The notes under the pieces were generated by a model. It was not told the origin of the DNA. It ran no database searches and was given only the letters and a program-made list of their open reading frames with translations. A stretch of 19,527 bases of DNA, taken from positions 1 to 19,527 of the forward strand of contig SHXF01000080.1 in NCBI GenBank assembly GCA_009693435.1, given 5' to 3'. A program made the position numbers and the translations under genes. Source of the stretch: Betaproteobacteria bacterium. Lineage in GTDB: Bacteria > Pseudomonadota > Gammaproteobacteria > Burkholderiales > SG8-39. Shown here piece after piece: positions 1-6,977 of the stretch. The stretch's first letter is position 1, and every line of letters begins with the position of its first letter.

Positions 1-1
1 C

Positions 2-127
2 CGCCTGGGTGGCTATCTTGGCCGTAACAACGATCCGCACCCGGGACACCAGCTTATGTGGCAGGGCTACACGGTCCTGCAAATCCTCTGTCTGGGCTTC
101 ACTCTCAGGCCACCGGATACAAGTTGA
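2..127 (+). CDS. IS4-family transposase, C-terminal 41 residues (5' end outside window)
   Basis: This open frame enters from the left edge and stops at TGA 125-127. It reads LGGYLGRN at the start and then W-Q-G-Y-x-x-L-Q about 20 residues from the end. This is the C-terminal layout of the Tn5/IS50 transposase, L-G-G-F...W-x-G-W-x-x-L-Q-x(4)-G-F, which places it in the IS4 family. The DDE catalytic core lies upstream of the window and cannot be judged. The stop codon sits just inside the terminal repeat, as is normal for a compact IS, so the C-terminus looks intact. Whether the whole gene is functional is unknown. Confidence 0.72.
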   Translation, partial: RLGGYLGRNNDPHPGHQLMWQGYTVLQILCLGFTLRPPDTS

Positions 128-130
128 AAT

Positions 131-149
131 AATTGTGGGTAAAGGGCAG
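131..149. repeat. IS terminal inverted repeat (right end)
   Basis: Read on the minus strand from 149 this is CTGCCCTTTACCCACAATT, resembling the 19-bp IS50 outer end. It lies 3 bases after the transposase stop codon. The matching left repeat is outside the window. Confidence 0.6.
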
Positions 150-367
150 TGCTAGACTGACAACAGCGTTGTGGAGAAACGCATTCCGATGGATATTTGC
201 ATGACCAATCGGCGCATTTCAGAGGAATGCGCTTTCATCCGGCGACGCGCACGATGCATGAAACGTAAGGGAGCTGCCCGAACGCGCGGTGAAGCGGTAC
301 TCCCGCAGCGGCACTCCCACTCCCTTTTCCAAAATCGCCCCAGGCTGCACTTCAGATCGGGATGTAC

Positions 368-1156
368 ATGAGCGAACCAACCATACTCTACAAGTCCGAA
401 GGCGGCTGCGCCGTCATCACCCTCAATCGCCCCGAGCGACTCAACAGTTTTACCGCTGCAATGCATGGCGAACTGCGAGAAGCGCTGGTACGCGTGCGCA
501 GCCCGGGAATCCGCGCCCTGCTCATCACCGGCGCCGGTCGCGGCTTCTGCGCCGGACAGGACCTGGATGAACGCAACATGGCGGACGGCGCGGCGCCACC
601 CGACCTAGGCTCGACCATCGGTGAAAACTACAATCCGCTGGTGCGCGCGTTGCGTGAGCTGCCGTTGCCGGTGGTGTGTGCCGTGAACGGCGTGGCTGCC
701 GGCGCCGGCGCCAATATCGCGCTCGCGTGCGACATCGTGCTGGCAGCGCGATCCGCCAGTTTCATCCAGGCCTTCGCCAGGATCGGCCTGATTCCGGATT
801 CGGGCGGCACCTGGTGGTTGCCTCGCCTCATTGGCGACGCACGCGCCAGGGCACTTGCCATGCTGGGCGATCGGGTTACGGCCGAGCAGGCTGAAAGCTG
901 GGGCATGATTTACAGGTGCGTCGACGACGCCGCGCTGATGGACGAAGCGATGAAACTTGTCAGGCAACTCGCCAGCGCGCCCACAAAAGGGCTCGCGTAT
1001 GCGAAGAAAGCACTGAACCAGTCTGCCGGCAACACCCTGGACGCCCAGCTCGATCTGGAGTTGCGTCTGCAGCAGGAACTTGGTTTGAGCGACGATTATC
1101 GGGAAGGGGTTCGCGCATTTCTGGAGAAGCGCGCGCCGAACTTCAAGGGCAGTTGA
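368..1156 (+). CDS. paaG: PaaG, phenylacetyl-CoA 1,2-epoxide isomerase (enoyl-CoA hydratase family)
   Basis: A cytosolic crotonase-fold enzyme of aerobic phenylacetate breakdown. It isomerises the ring 1,2-epoxide of phenylacetyl-CoA to the oxepin. With the start at ATG 368 the protein has 262 residues, the length I know for E. coli PaaG. An in-frame ATG at 362 would add two residues, but 368 has a GGGAT stretch at better spacing and gives the usual MSxxTIL opening. The CoA-binding/oxyanion segment GAGRGFCAGQDL lies at residues 55-66 and the second glycine loop NGVAAGAGANIALA at 107-120. Asp144 in LIPDSGGTWW corresponds to the catalytic Asp of PaaG. The C-terminus (GLSDDYREGVRAFLEKR) is PaaG-like. 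The stop overlaps the paaI start by one base, so translation is probably coupled. A generic enoyl-CoA hydratase is possible, but the paaI-paaK context argues against it. Confidence 0.93.
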   Translation: MSEPTILYKSEGGCAVITLNRPERLNSFTAAMHGELREALVRVRSPGIRALLITGAGRGFCAGQDLDERNMADGAAPPDLGSTIGENYNPLVRALRELPLPVVCAVNGVAAGAGANIALACDIVLAARSASFIQAFARIGLIPDSGGTWWLPRLIGDARARALAMLGDRVTAEQAESWGMIYRCVDDAALMDEAMKLVRQLASAPTKGLAYAKKALNQSAGNTLDAQLDLELRLQQELGLSDDYREGVRAFLEKRAPNFKGS

Positions 1157-1605
1157 TGGGCGACCAGGCGCAGCAACTTGCCGAATCCGCGGCGCGGGCG
1201 ATGTTTGAACGGGATGATGCTAGCCGAGCGCTCGGCATGGAATTGCTGCATGTGGGACCGGGAACGGCCCGAATGCGCATGACAGTCCGCAGCGACATGA
1301 TCAATGGCCACAAGACTGCCCACGGTGGGTTCATATTCACGCTGGCCGATTCGACCTTTGCCTTTGCCTGCAACAGCCATGACAAACCTGCGGTAGCGGC
1401 GAGCTGTCTCATCGACTTCCTGAAACCCGCATGGTTGGGCGATGTGCTGACCGCGAGTGGCGATGAACGAGCCCTCAGCGGTCGCAACGGTGTCTACGAT
1501 ATCCGTATCGAGAACCAGCGCGGCGAACTGATCGCACTGTTTCGCGGCAAATCGGTACAGATAAAAGGCAGCGTCACCGGCGGACCCGGAGAATTCCGCA
1601 ACTGA
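1156..1605 (+). CDS. paaI: PaaI, (hydroxy)phenylacetyl-CoA thioesterase
   Basis: A hot-dog-fold thioesterase of 149 residues. In the phenylacetate pathway PaaI hydrolyses dead-end aryl-CoA esters and so returns CoA. The start ATG at 1156 forms a TGATG junction with the paaG stop; an open frame extends upstream to 916 but only through paaG coding sequence. The motif NGHKTAHGGFIFTLADS lies at residues 50-66. HGG (56-58) and Asp65 match the PaaI helix that carries the catalytic Asp (Asp61 in E. coli). The following FAFACNS stretch is also typical. The gene sits between paaG and paaK in the same orientation, with 15 bases to the chosen paaK start. Function is known from the family; substrate preference here is inferred. 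Confidence 0.92.
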   Translation: MGDQAQQLAESAARAMFERDDASRALGMELLHVGPGTARMRMTVRSDMINGHKTAHGGFIFTLADSTFAFACNSHDKPAVAASCLIDFLKPAWLGDVLTASGDERALSGRNGVYDIRIENQRGELIALFRGKSVQIKGSVTGGPGEFRN

Positions 1606-1620
1606 TGGGTGGCATCGACC

Positions 1621-2922
1621 ATGACAGACTTCCCGCTTGATCCGATAGAAAAGGCGACCGAGGCGGAGCTCAAGGCGCTGCAACTGGAACGCCTGAAAGC
1701 CCAGCTGGCCCACGCTTACGAGCGTGTGCCGCACTACCGTAGTAAATTCGATGCGGCCGGAATCAAACCCGGTGATCTGCGGAGCCTCGCGGACCTCGCC
1801 CGGTTTCCTTTTCTGACCAAGCACGACCTGCGTGACAACTACCCTTTCGGCATGTTTGCCGTTCCCATGGATCAGATTGTCCGGATTCATGCATCCAGCG
1901 GCACCACAGGCAGGCCGACCGTGGTCGGCTATACACGCCGCGACATCGAAACCTGGAGCCATGTCATGGGCCGCTCGATACGGGCCGCAGGCGCCCGGCG
2001 TGGCGACAAGGTGCACGTCTCTTACGGCTACGGACTGTTTACCGGCGGACTTGGCGCGCATTACGGTGCGGAGGTCCTTGGCCTGACTGTCATTCCCATG
2101 GGTGGCGGCCAGACCGAGCGTCAGGTCCAGTTGATAAACGACTTCAAGCCCGAAATCATCATGGTGACGCCCTCGTACATGCTCGCCATTGCAGACGAGT
2201 TCGAGCGCCAGGGCATCGATCCCGCAGCCAGCTCGCTGCGCACGGGCATATTCGGCGCTGAACCCTGGACAAACGCCATGCGCCGGCAAATCGAAACGCG
2301 GATGGAACTCGATGCGGTGGACATCTACGGCCTGTCGGAAGTCATGGGGCCGGGTGTGGCCCAGGAATGCACCGAATCCAAGGACGGGCTGACCATCTGG
2401 GAAGACCACTTCTATCCTGAGGTCGTCGATCCGGAAACGGGTGAGGTGCTGCCAGAGGGAGAGAAAGGCGAACTGGTGTTCACCTCCCTGACCAAGGAAG
2501 CGTTGCCGGTGATCCGATACCGCACCCGCGATCTGACCCGGTTGCTGCCGGGAACAGCCCGCACCATGCGGCGCATGGAAAAGGTGACAGGGCGCTCCGA
2601 TGACATGATCATCATCCGCGGGGTGAATGTGTTCCCCACACAAATTGAGGAACAGATCATGAAGCAGCCGATGCTGGCGCCTCACTACGTGCTGGAGATT
2701 TCCCGCCGGGAGCAACTCGACTGCCTGGACGTGGTGGTCGAGATCAGGGCGGATGCGGCCTCCGCGAGTCCGCAGGACCGCAGCGCCGCGGCCGCGCAGT
2801 TGCAGCATGAAATAAAGGCTTACGTCGGTGTGACTACCCAGATCCGCATCGTTGAAGCGGGTGGTGTCGAGCGCTCGCTTGGCAAGGCGAAACGCGTTAT
2901 CGACAAGCGTCCCAGGGACTGA
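1621..2922 (+). CDS. paaK: PaaK, phenylacetate-CoA ligase (AMP-forming)
   Basis: This enzyme activates phenylacetate with ATP and CoA, the entry step of the aerobic hybrid pathway. With ATG 1621 it has 433 residues, normal for PaaK. GTG 1609 would add four residues, but GGGTGG at 1608-1612 gives a ribosome binding site suited to 1621. The adenylation P-loop SSGTTGRPT is at residues 92-100. Further motifs seen are IYGLSEVMGPGVAQEC, VIRYRTRDLTRLLPG and GRSDDMIIIRGVNVFPTQIEEQI, which is the hinge to the C-terminal lid. The C-terminal SLGKAKRVIDKR carries the conserved lysine region. It is the last gene of the paaG-I-K block; 65 bases separate it from the next gene. Longer open frames on the opposite strand here are high-GC shadows. 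Confidence 0.95.
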   Translation: MTDFPLDPIEKATEAELKALQLERLKAQLAHAYERVPHYRSKFDAAGIKPGDLRSLADLARFPFLTKHDLRDNYPFGMFAVPMDQIVRIHASSGTTGRPTVVGYTRRDIETWSHVMGRSIRAAGARRGDKVHVSYGYGLFTGGLGAHYGAEVLGLTVIPMGGGQTERQVQLINDFKPEIIMVTPSYMLAIADEFERQGIDPAASSLRTGIFGAEPWTNAMRRQIETRMELDAVDIYGLSEVMGPGVAQECTESKDGLTIWEDHFYPEVVDPETGEVLPEGEKGELVFTSLTKEALPVIRYRTRDLTRLLPGTARTMRRMEKVTGRSDDMIIIRGVNVFPTQIEEQIMKQPMLAPHYVLEISRREQLDCLDVVVEIRADAASASPQDRSAAAAQLQHEIKAYVGVTTQIRIVEAGGVERSLGKAKRVIDKRPRD

Positions 2923-2987
2923 GCCACCATCGCACCGTCTCTGCAGACACCGCTGCACGGTTCACGATTTGCGCCCGACGTGTTGGC

Positions 2988-4433
2988 ATGATCAGAAAAC
3001 TCGCAGTTGCCCGCTTCTGGTTCGAAGGCAACGCATTCACGCCGGTGACAACCGGGCTGGATGCGTTTCAGCGGCGTGAATGGGTCATCGGCAAGGCATC
3101 CCTTCCCGGGAGGGACGCCGAAACCGAGCTGGCTGCGGTCTCCGAGTTCATCGCTACTCGTCCTGACTGGGATGTCACAGTGCTGCGTTGCGCCTCCGCA
3201 CTCCCCGGTGGACCGATAGAAGAGCCGGTATTTCATTCACTCGTGGAAGAGATCGTCGAAGGACTTGCAGGCACGCGCTGGGACGCCGTGTATCTGTCTT
3301 TGCACGGCGCAGCGATTACCACCGAGCGTGACAGACCCGATCTGGACCTTGTCAGGTCGGTACGACTTGCGATCGGCGACGCACCACTGGGCGCCAGCTT
3401 CGACCTGCACGCGAACATGTCGCCCGATCTCGTCCCGCTACTGACTTTCGCCTCGGCTTACCGGACTCATCCGCACCTGGACATGCGGGAAACCGCGGCG
3501 CGGGTGATCCGGTTCCTGATCCAGGTCGTCGAGAGCGGCCGTCAACCGAAAGGGGTGCTCAAGCACACGCGCATTCTGCTGCCGAGCTTCAATATGCGCA
3601 CCGGATCAGGGCCCATGGAAGTTCTGCAGCAGCGTGCGCGCAGCGCAACCGAAGCACCGGTGTGCGATGTCTCTATATTCGGCGGTTTCCCCTATGCAGA
3701 TACGGTGCATTGCGGTGCGGCGGTGCTGGCGTACGCTGATGAGGACGCCGGCGCGGCGGCCAGAGTGGTCGAGGACATTGCGCATGCCATTGGCGAAAGC
3801 CGCGAGGCATTCCGGGTGACACTGCCAGGCCCGCACCAGGCCATGCAGCAGGCGCTTGCCGCAGGCAGCGGGCTGGTGGCCATCACCGACGCTGCGGACA
3901 ATCCCTTGTCCGGCGGTACCGCCGACACGCCAGGTCTTTTCCGTGCCCTGCTCGACGCCCGGGTCCAGGTTCCCGCCGTATTTGCCTTCTTCGCGGACGG
4001 AGATATCGTCTCCATGGCCGCCGCTGCGGGAATTGGCGGCAGAATAGCCATCCAGGTCGGCGCAAGGCGCAGCCGGGATTTCGGCGCGTCTGTTCCCGCC
4101 AATGCGATCGTGGTGCGGCTGACCGAAGGACGCTTTCGCAATAGCGGCCCGATGGAACACGGGCTCGAGGTCGACTTCGGTCGCACCGCCCTGCTCCAGG
4201 TGGATGGCATTCAACTCATCGTCACAGAGCATTGCATGCCGGCAAACGACCCCGCGTTTTTTGCGTTGCACGGCATCGATCTGGCGGCAACGCGCATTCT
4301 CTGTGTGAAGGCGAAAAACCATTTTCGTGCGGCATTCCAGGCCGTCTGTCGGCGCATCATCGACTGCGATGCCCCGGGCCCCGCAAGCGCGGACCTGACA
4401 CTGCTTCCCTTCAGGAATATTCGTCCGCGATAG
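2988..4433 (+). CDS. M81 family metallopeptidase (microcystinase C/MlrC-like)
   Basis: The 481 residues match the usual length and order of the M81 family (DUF1485-type N-terminal domain, MlrC C-terminal domain), putative zinc peptidases/amidases. Visible family motifs are SLHGAAITTE (104-113), SFDLHANMSPDLV (137-149) and YRTHPHLDMRETAAR (158-172), which supply the Asp/His metal-site residues. A further segment is DAADNPLSGGTADTP. The N-terminus reads ARFWFEGNAFTP (8-19). Most relatives that I recall have His where this protein has Phe12, before the conserved Glu13. No signal peptide is seen, so it is probably cytosolic. ATG 2988 has no clear Shine-Dalgarno. The true substrate is unknown; relatives often sit beside TTT or ABC binding-protein genes, as here. 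Confidence 0.88.
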   Translation: MIRKLAVARFWFEGNAFTPVTTGLDAFQRREWVIGKASLPGRDAETELAAVSEFIATRPDWDVTVLRCASALPGGPIEEPVFHSLVEEIVEGLAGTRWDAVYLSLHGAAITTERDRPDLDLVRSVRLAIGDAPLGASFDLHANMSPDLVPLLTFASAYRTHPHLDMRETAARVIRFLIQVVESGRQPKGVLKHTRILLPSFNMRTGSGPMEVLQQRARSATEAPVCDVSIFGGFPYADTVHCGAAVLAYADEDAGAAARVVEDIAHAIGESREAFRVTLPGPHQAMQQALAAGSGLVAITDAADNPLSGGTADTPGLFRALLDARVQVPAVFAFFADGDIVSMAAAAGIGGRIAIQVGARRSRDFGASVPANAIVVRLTEGRFRNSGPMEHGLEVDFGRTALLQVDGIQLIVTEHCMPANDPAFFALHGIDLAATRILCVKAKNHFRAAFQAVCRRIIDCDAPGPASADLTLLPFRNIRPR

Positions 4434-4496
4434 GGAGATACGGAACCAGGATCCGGCGCCCCGTTGCGTATCCCCACTGCGGAGGAGACACGCATC

Positions 4497-4676
4497 ATGG
4501 CTTTGCGGAATGGGACCCGTCTGAATGGGACGCGTGTTCGGTGTTTCGCCGGATTGTGGCAGCATCTGCCGGCAATCTGCAATAATCCGTGCCCAGTGAA
4601 TCCACCCGCGCGGTCCGGTCATGGTCATCGTGATCGTCGACAGGCGAGGTGTTTCTTGAAGGAGCATCCCTCATGA
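4497..4676 (+). CDS. Possible 59-residue leader/small ORF upstream of the TTT gene
   Basis: ATG 4497 is preceded by a strong ribosome binding site, GGAGGAG at 4481-4487, nine bases upstream. The frame runs 59 codons and its TGA overlaps the next gene's ATG as ATGA (4673-4676). The product is rich in Arg, Asn and Pro (starting MALRNGTRLNGTR) and resembles nothing I recognise. The strong site plus the overlapping stop/start suggest translational coupling. The odd composition suggests either chance or the decayed start of a lost gene. Confidence 0.28.
   Translation: MALRNGTRLNGTRVRCFAGLWQHLPAICNNPCPVNPPARSGHGHRDRRQARCFLKEHPS
4509..4535 (+). repeat. Short direct repeat, two 12-bp copies
   Basis: AATGGGACCCGT (4509-4520) is repeated as AATGGGACGCGT (4524-4535) with one mismatch and a 3-bp spacer. 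It produces the RNGTRLNGTR repeat in the small ORF that contains it. It could be an operator pair or a local duplication. Confidence 0.4.
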
Positions 4677-5659
4677 AGATGGCAATTGCCCTGTGCGCGC
4701 TTGCGTCCGCATTGCTGGTCGCAGTTTCGCGTGACGCGGGCGCCCAGGCTGCAGCGGCGGCGTATCCCAACAAGCCGGTGAAAATGGTGGTTCCCTATGC
4801 GTCGGGCGGGTTACCTGACGTGATGTCCAGGTTGGTCGCACAGCGTCTGAGCGATTCATTGGGACAGCAATTTGTCGTTGACAACCGGCCTAGCGCCGGC
4901 GGCATAGTCGCCTGTGAACTGGTGGCTCGCGCCGCTCCGGATGGCTATACCTTGCTGGTGGCCGATGTCGGGCAGGTGGCGATCAATCCTGCGATCTACA
5001 GCAAGCTGTCTTACGACCCGGTGAAGGATTTTGCGCCCATCGGCCTGATGGGTACCGCGCCGATGTTTCTTGTGATCCATTCATCGGTACCGGCGACAGG
5101 TCTGAAGGAACTCATAGCCCTGGTGAAGTCAAAGCCAGGCCAGTACAACTACGGCTCTTCGGGGATCGGCAGCATTCATCATCTGACCATGGAAATGATC
5201 AAGGCCCAGACCGGTATGGAAATCACCCACGTCCCCTATAAAGGCAGCGGACAGGCGGTGCCGGCGGTGGTCGGCGGCCAGGTGCCGATGCTGCTCTCGG
5301 CGCTTCCTTCGATCGCACCGCATGTCAAGAGCGGCACGTTGCGGATCCTTGCGGTGGGAACGGCGAAGCGGACGCCGCAGGCGCCCGGCGTCCCGACTTT
5401 TGCCGAACTTGGCGTGCCCGAAGTCGAGTTTCTTCCGGAGATCGGGTTGCTTGCCCCTGCAGGCACACCTGCTGCGATCGTCGCGCGACTCTCCGCGGAA
5501 GTGGCAAAGGCGGTACGCAACCCCGATACAGTGCAGCGCTTTGCCGCGCTCGGTATCGATCCGGTGGGCGACACGCCCGAATCCTACGCAGCGCTGATCA
5601 AGTCGGATATCGCGAAATATGCCAAGGCGGTAAGAATCTCGGGTACCAAAGCGGACTAG
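4673..5659 (+). CDS. TTT (tripartite tricarboxylate transporter, Bug family) solute-binding protein 1
   Basis: A periplasmic binding protein of the Bug/TctC family, 328 residues from ATG 4673. The start is set by AAGGAG at 4659-4664, eight bases upstream; an in-frame GTG at 4649 would spoil the signal peptide. A Sec signal peptide is clear: MKMAIALCALASALL, then a small-residue region ending near DAGAQA (residues 21-26). The mature part has YPNKPVKMVVPYASGGLPDV (31-50) with the family's G-G loop, VDNRPSAGG, and HVPYKGSGQAVPAVVGGQVPM. These features are typical of the two-domain Venus-flytrap fold that binds carboxylates. No TctA/TctB membrane genes are in the window, so it is an orphan component. 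The ligand cannot be read from the sequence. Confidence 0.92.
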   Translation: MKMAIALCALASALLVAVSRDAGAQAAAAAYPNKPVKMVVPYASGGLPDVMSRLVAQRLSDSLGQQFVVDNRPSAGGIVACELVARAAPDGYTLLVADVGQVAINPAIYSKLSYDPVKDFAPIGLMGTAPMFLVIHSSVPATGLKELIALVKSKPGQYNYGSSGIGSIHHLTMEMIKAQTGMEITHVPYKGSGQAVPAVVGGQVPMLLSALPSIAPHVKSGTLRILAVGTAKRTPQAPGVPTFAELGVPEVEFLPEIGLLAPAGTPAAIVARLSAEVAKAVRNPDTVQRFAALGIDPVGDTPESYAALIKSDIAKYAKAVRISGTKAD

Positions 5660-5703
5660 GCGCCGCGTCCATCCAACAAGAAGACCATCGGGAAGGAAAA
5701 GCA

Positions 5704-6702
5704 ATGAGCGATTTGAGATTGACCCTGGCCGTAGGGGATTACGATCAGACCCGCGATCTGGCTCTCGGGCGGGTGCGACCGACGGGGATAGACCTGACCG
5801 TACTCAATTTCAATGTGGAGGAGATCTTCTTCCGGTTTTACGATCGGCTCGAGTGGGAGATTTCGGAAATGTCGATGGGGATGTACACCTCGGCATTTTC
5901 GCGCGGCGACAACCGCATGATCGCGATTCCGGTGTTTCCTTCGCGGGTGTTCCGCCACTCGGCGATTTACGTGCGCAGCGACGGTTCCGTGAAGCGCCCG
6001 GAGGATCTTGCGGGCAAGACCATAGGCATGCCCCAGTGGTCGCAGACCGCATCCATTTATGTGAAGGGCTACATCAGTTCAACCGTGGGTATCCCGCTCA
6101 GCAAAATAAAATGGATACAAGCGGGTCTCAACGATGCGGGACGCGACGAGCACGCTCAGTTGAAGCTTCCTGCCGGAGTCGATCTCCGCTCGGTACCTGA
6201 TCGCACATTGAGTGACATGCTCTTGTCCGGAGAAATCGATGCGATCAGCAGCGCCAGGCCGCCGCGTCCCTTCATTGAAGGCGACAAACGCATGCAGCGC
6301 CTGTTTCCAGACTACCGCACCGCCGAAGAAGCATTCTTCCGTCAGACTGGTATTTTTCCGATCATGCATACCATCGTGATCCGCCGCGATGCCTACGAGG
6401 CAAATCGCTGGATCGCGCGCAATCTGATGCTGGCTTTCGAGGAAGCGCGCGACCGCAGCGTGGCCCGGATGCTGGACCTGACCGCCTCACACGTACCCGT
6501 GCCATGGGGAATGGATTTTGCGCGGCAGGCCGGCAGCGAGCTGGTGTTCAAGGACAAGTCGCCATGGCCGTACGGCATCGAGGCGAACCGGACCACCATC
6601 GATGCCTTCCTCCAATACACCTTCGAGCAGGGAACCTGCCATCGATTGCTGCGCGCGGAAGAGATCTTTGCCGAGGAAGCACTGGCGCAGATGAAGGTCT
6701 GA
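5704..6702 (+). CDS. 4,5-dihydroxyphthalate decarboxylase-like protein (type II periplasmic-binding fold, no signal peptide)
   Basis: The 332 residues resemble, in length and pattern, the family annotated as 4,5-dihydroxyphthalate decarboxylase (Pht5). Examples are LTLAVGDYDQTRDLALGRVRPTGIDL near the start, then VEEIFFRFYDRLEWEISEMSMGMY, IPVFPSRVFRHSAIYVR, and DLAGKTIGMPQWSQTASIYVKGY. This family shares the fold of NMT1/THI5-type binding proteins and is often annotated as an ABC substrate-binding protein. No signal peptide is present and the protein starts MSDLRLT, so a cytosolic enzyme is more likely than a periplasmic receptor. A purine-rich ribosome binding site (GGGAAGGAAAA) precedes the ATG. 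It follows the TTT gene by 44 bases, probably in one operon. If it is a decarboxylase making protocatechuate, the LigAB-like dioxygenase downstream would be a natural partner; this link is inference. Confidence 0.75.
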   Translation: MSDLRLTLAVGDYDQTRDLALGRVRPTGIDLTVLNFNVEEIFFRFYDRLEWEISEMSMGMYTSAFSRGDNRMIAIPVFPSRVFRHSAIYVRSDGSVKRPEDLAGKTIGMPQWSQTASIYVKGYISSTVGIPLSKIKWIQAGLNDAGRDEHAQLKLPAGVDLRSVPDRTLSDMLLSGEIDAISSARPPRPFIEGDKRMQRLFPDYRTAEEAFFRQTGIFPIMHTIVIRRDAYEANRWIARNLMLAFEEARDRSVARMLDLTASHVPVPWGMDFARQAGSELVFKDKSPWPYGIEANRTTIDAFLQYTFEQGTCHRLLRAEEIFAEEALAQMKV

Positions 6703-6896
6703 CACTCGGATGCCGGCAGAGAGATGAACTGCACCGGCGCTGCCCGGGACCGGAACGCTGTAAAATCAGCCGGGGTAGACCTGGATGAAGAGCATGGCAT
6801 TTCGATCGGAATGGATGGCGACGATGTCGTTGGCTGCTGTTTTCGTCACGCGCATCCTCGCGACCGCGATGTCTTGCCAATACCCGTGAAAACCAC

Positions 6897-6929
6897 TGCC
6901 AACGGGTCAGGCTGCGCGCCCCGTTGGCA
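6897..6929 (+). promoter_or_regulatory. Perfect 10-bp inverted repeat upstream of livH
   Basis: TGCCAACGGG (6897-6906) and CCCGTTGGCA (6920-6929) form a perfect 10-bp stem around a 13-base loop. It lies 48 bases before the livH start chosen here. The downstream bases (CGTTTCAATCG) are not a run of T, so a simple intrinsic terminator is not well supported. An operator, attenuator or mRNA-processing hairpin is possible. The repeat also covers the alternative livH start TTG 6924, which makes that start less likely. Confidence 0.55.
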
Positions 6930-6977
6930 CGTTTCAATCGCTGCCGGGTTCGCGGCACAGCGCCGCCCCGGATAGCC

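Larger units (their letters stand above)
1..149 (+). mobile_element. Right end of an IS4-family (IS50/Tn5-like) insertion sequence
   Basis: The window opens inside an insertion sequence. A transposase C-terminus ends at 127. It is followed at 131-149 by a sequence whose reverse complement, CTGCCCTTTACCCACAATT, matches 13 of 19 positions of the IS50 outer end as I remember it (CTGACTCTTATACACAAGT). The CTG start and the ACAA core are shared. The element would therefore end at base 149. Bases 150-158 (TGCTAGACT) would be the 9-bp target duplication if this family member behaves like IS50. The left end lies outside the window, so neither the duplication nor completeness can be tested. Confidence 0.7.

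Noticed and set aside
160..172. ACAAC-AGC-GTTGT inverted repeat after the IS end as a paa operator
   Set aside because: Only five-base arms and no second copy or known motif; too short to claim.
171..371. 66-codon frame between the IS end and paaG
   Set aside because: Arg-rich product without family likeness, weak start context, and it overlaps the paaG start in another frame.
1096..2958. 620-codon open frame on the minus strand opposite paaI/paaK
   Set aside because: The + strand carries full-length PaaI and PaaK with all key motifs. The antisense product is rich in His, Arg and Gly with no family features, as expected for a GC-rich shadow frame.
3606..4667. 353-codon minus-strand frame opposite the M81 gene
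   Set aside because: Shadow of a well-supported M81 coding region; no recognisable protein features.
6724..6975. 83-codon + strand frame between the Pht5-like gene and livH
   Set aside because: It has a moderate ribosome binding site but a mixed, motif-free product and it runs through the perfect hairpin at 6897-6929. More likely a control region.
6924..6977. TTG 6924 as the livH start
   Set aside because: It would add 18 non-hydrophobic residues not typical of LivH and lies within the inverted repeat; GTG 6978 gives the normal N-terminus.
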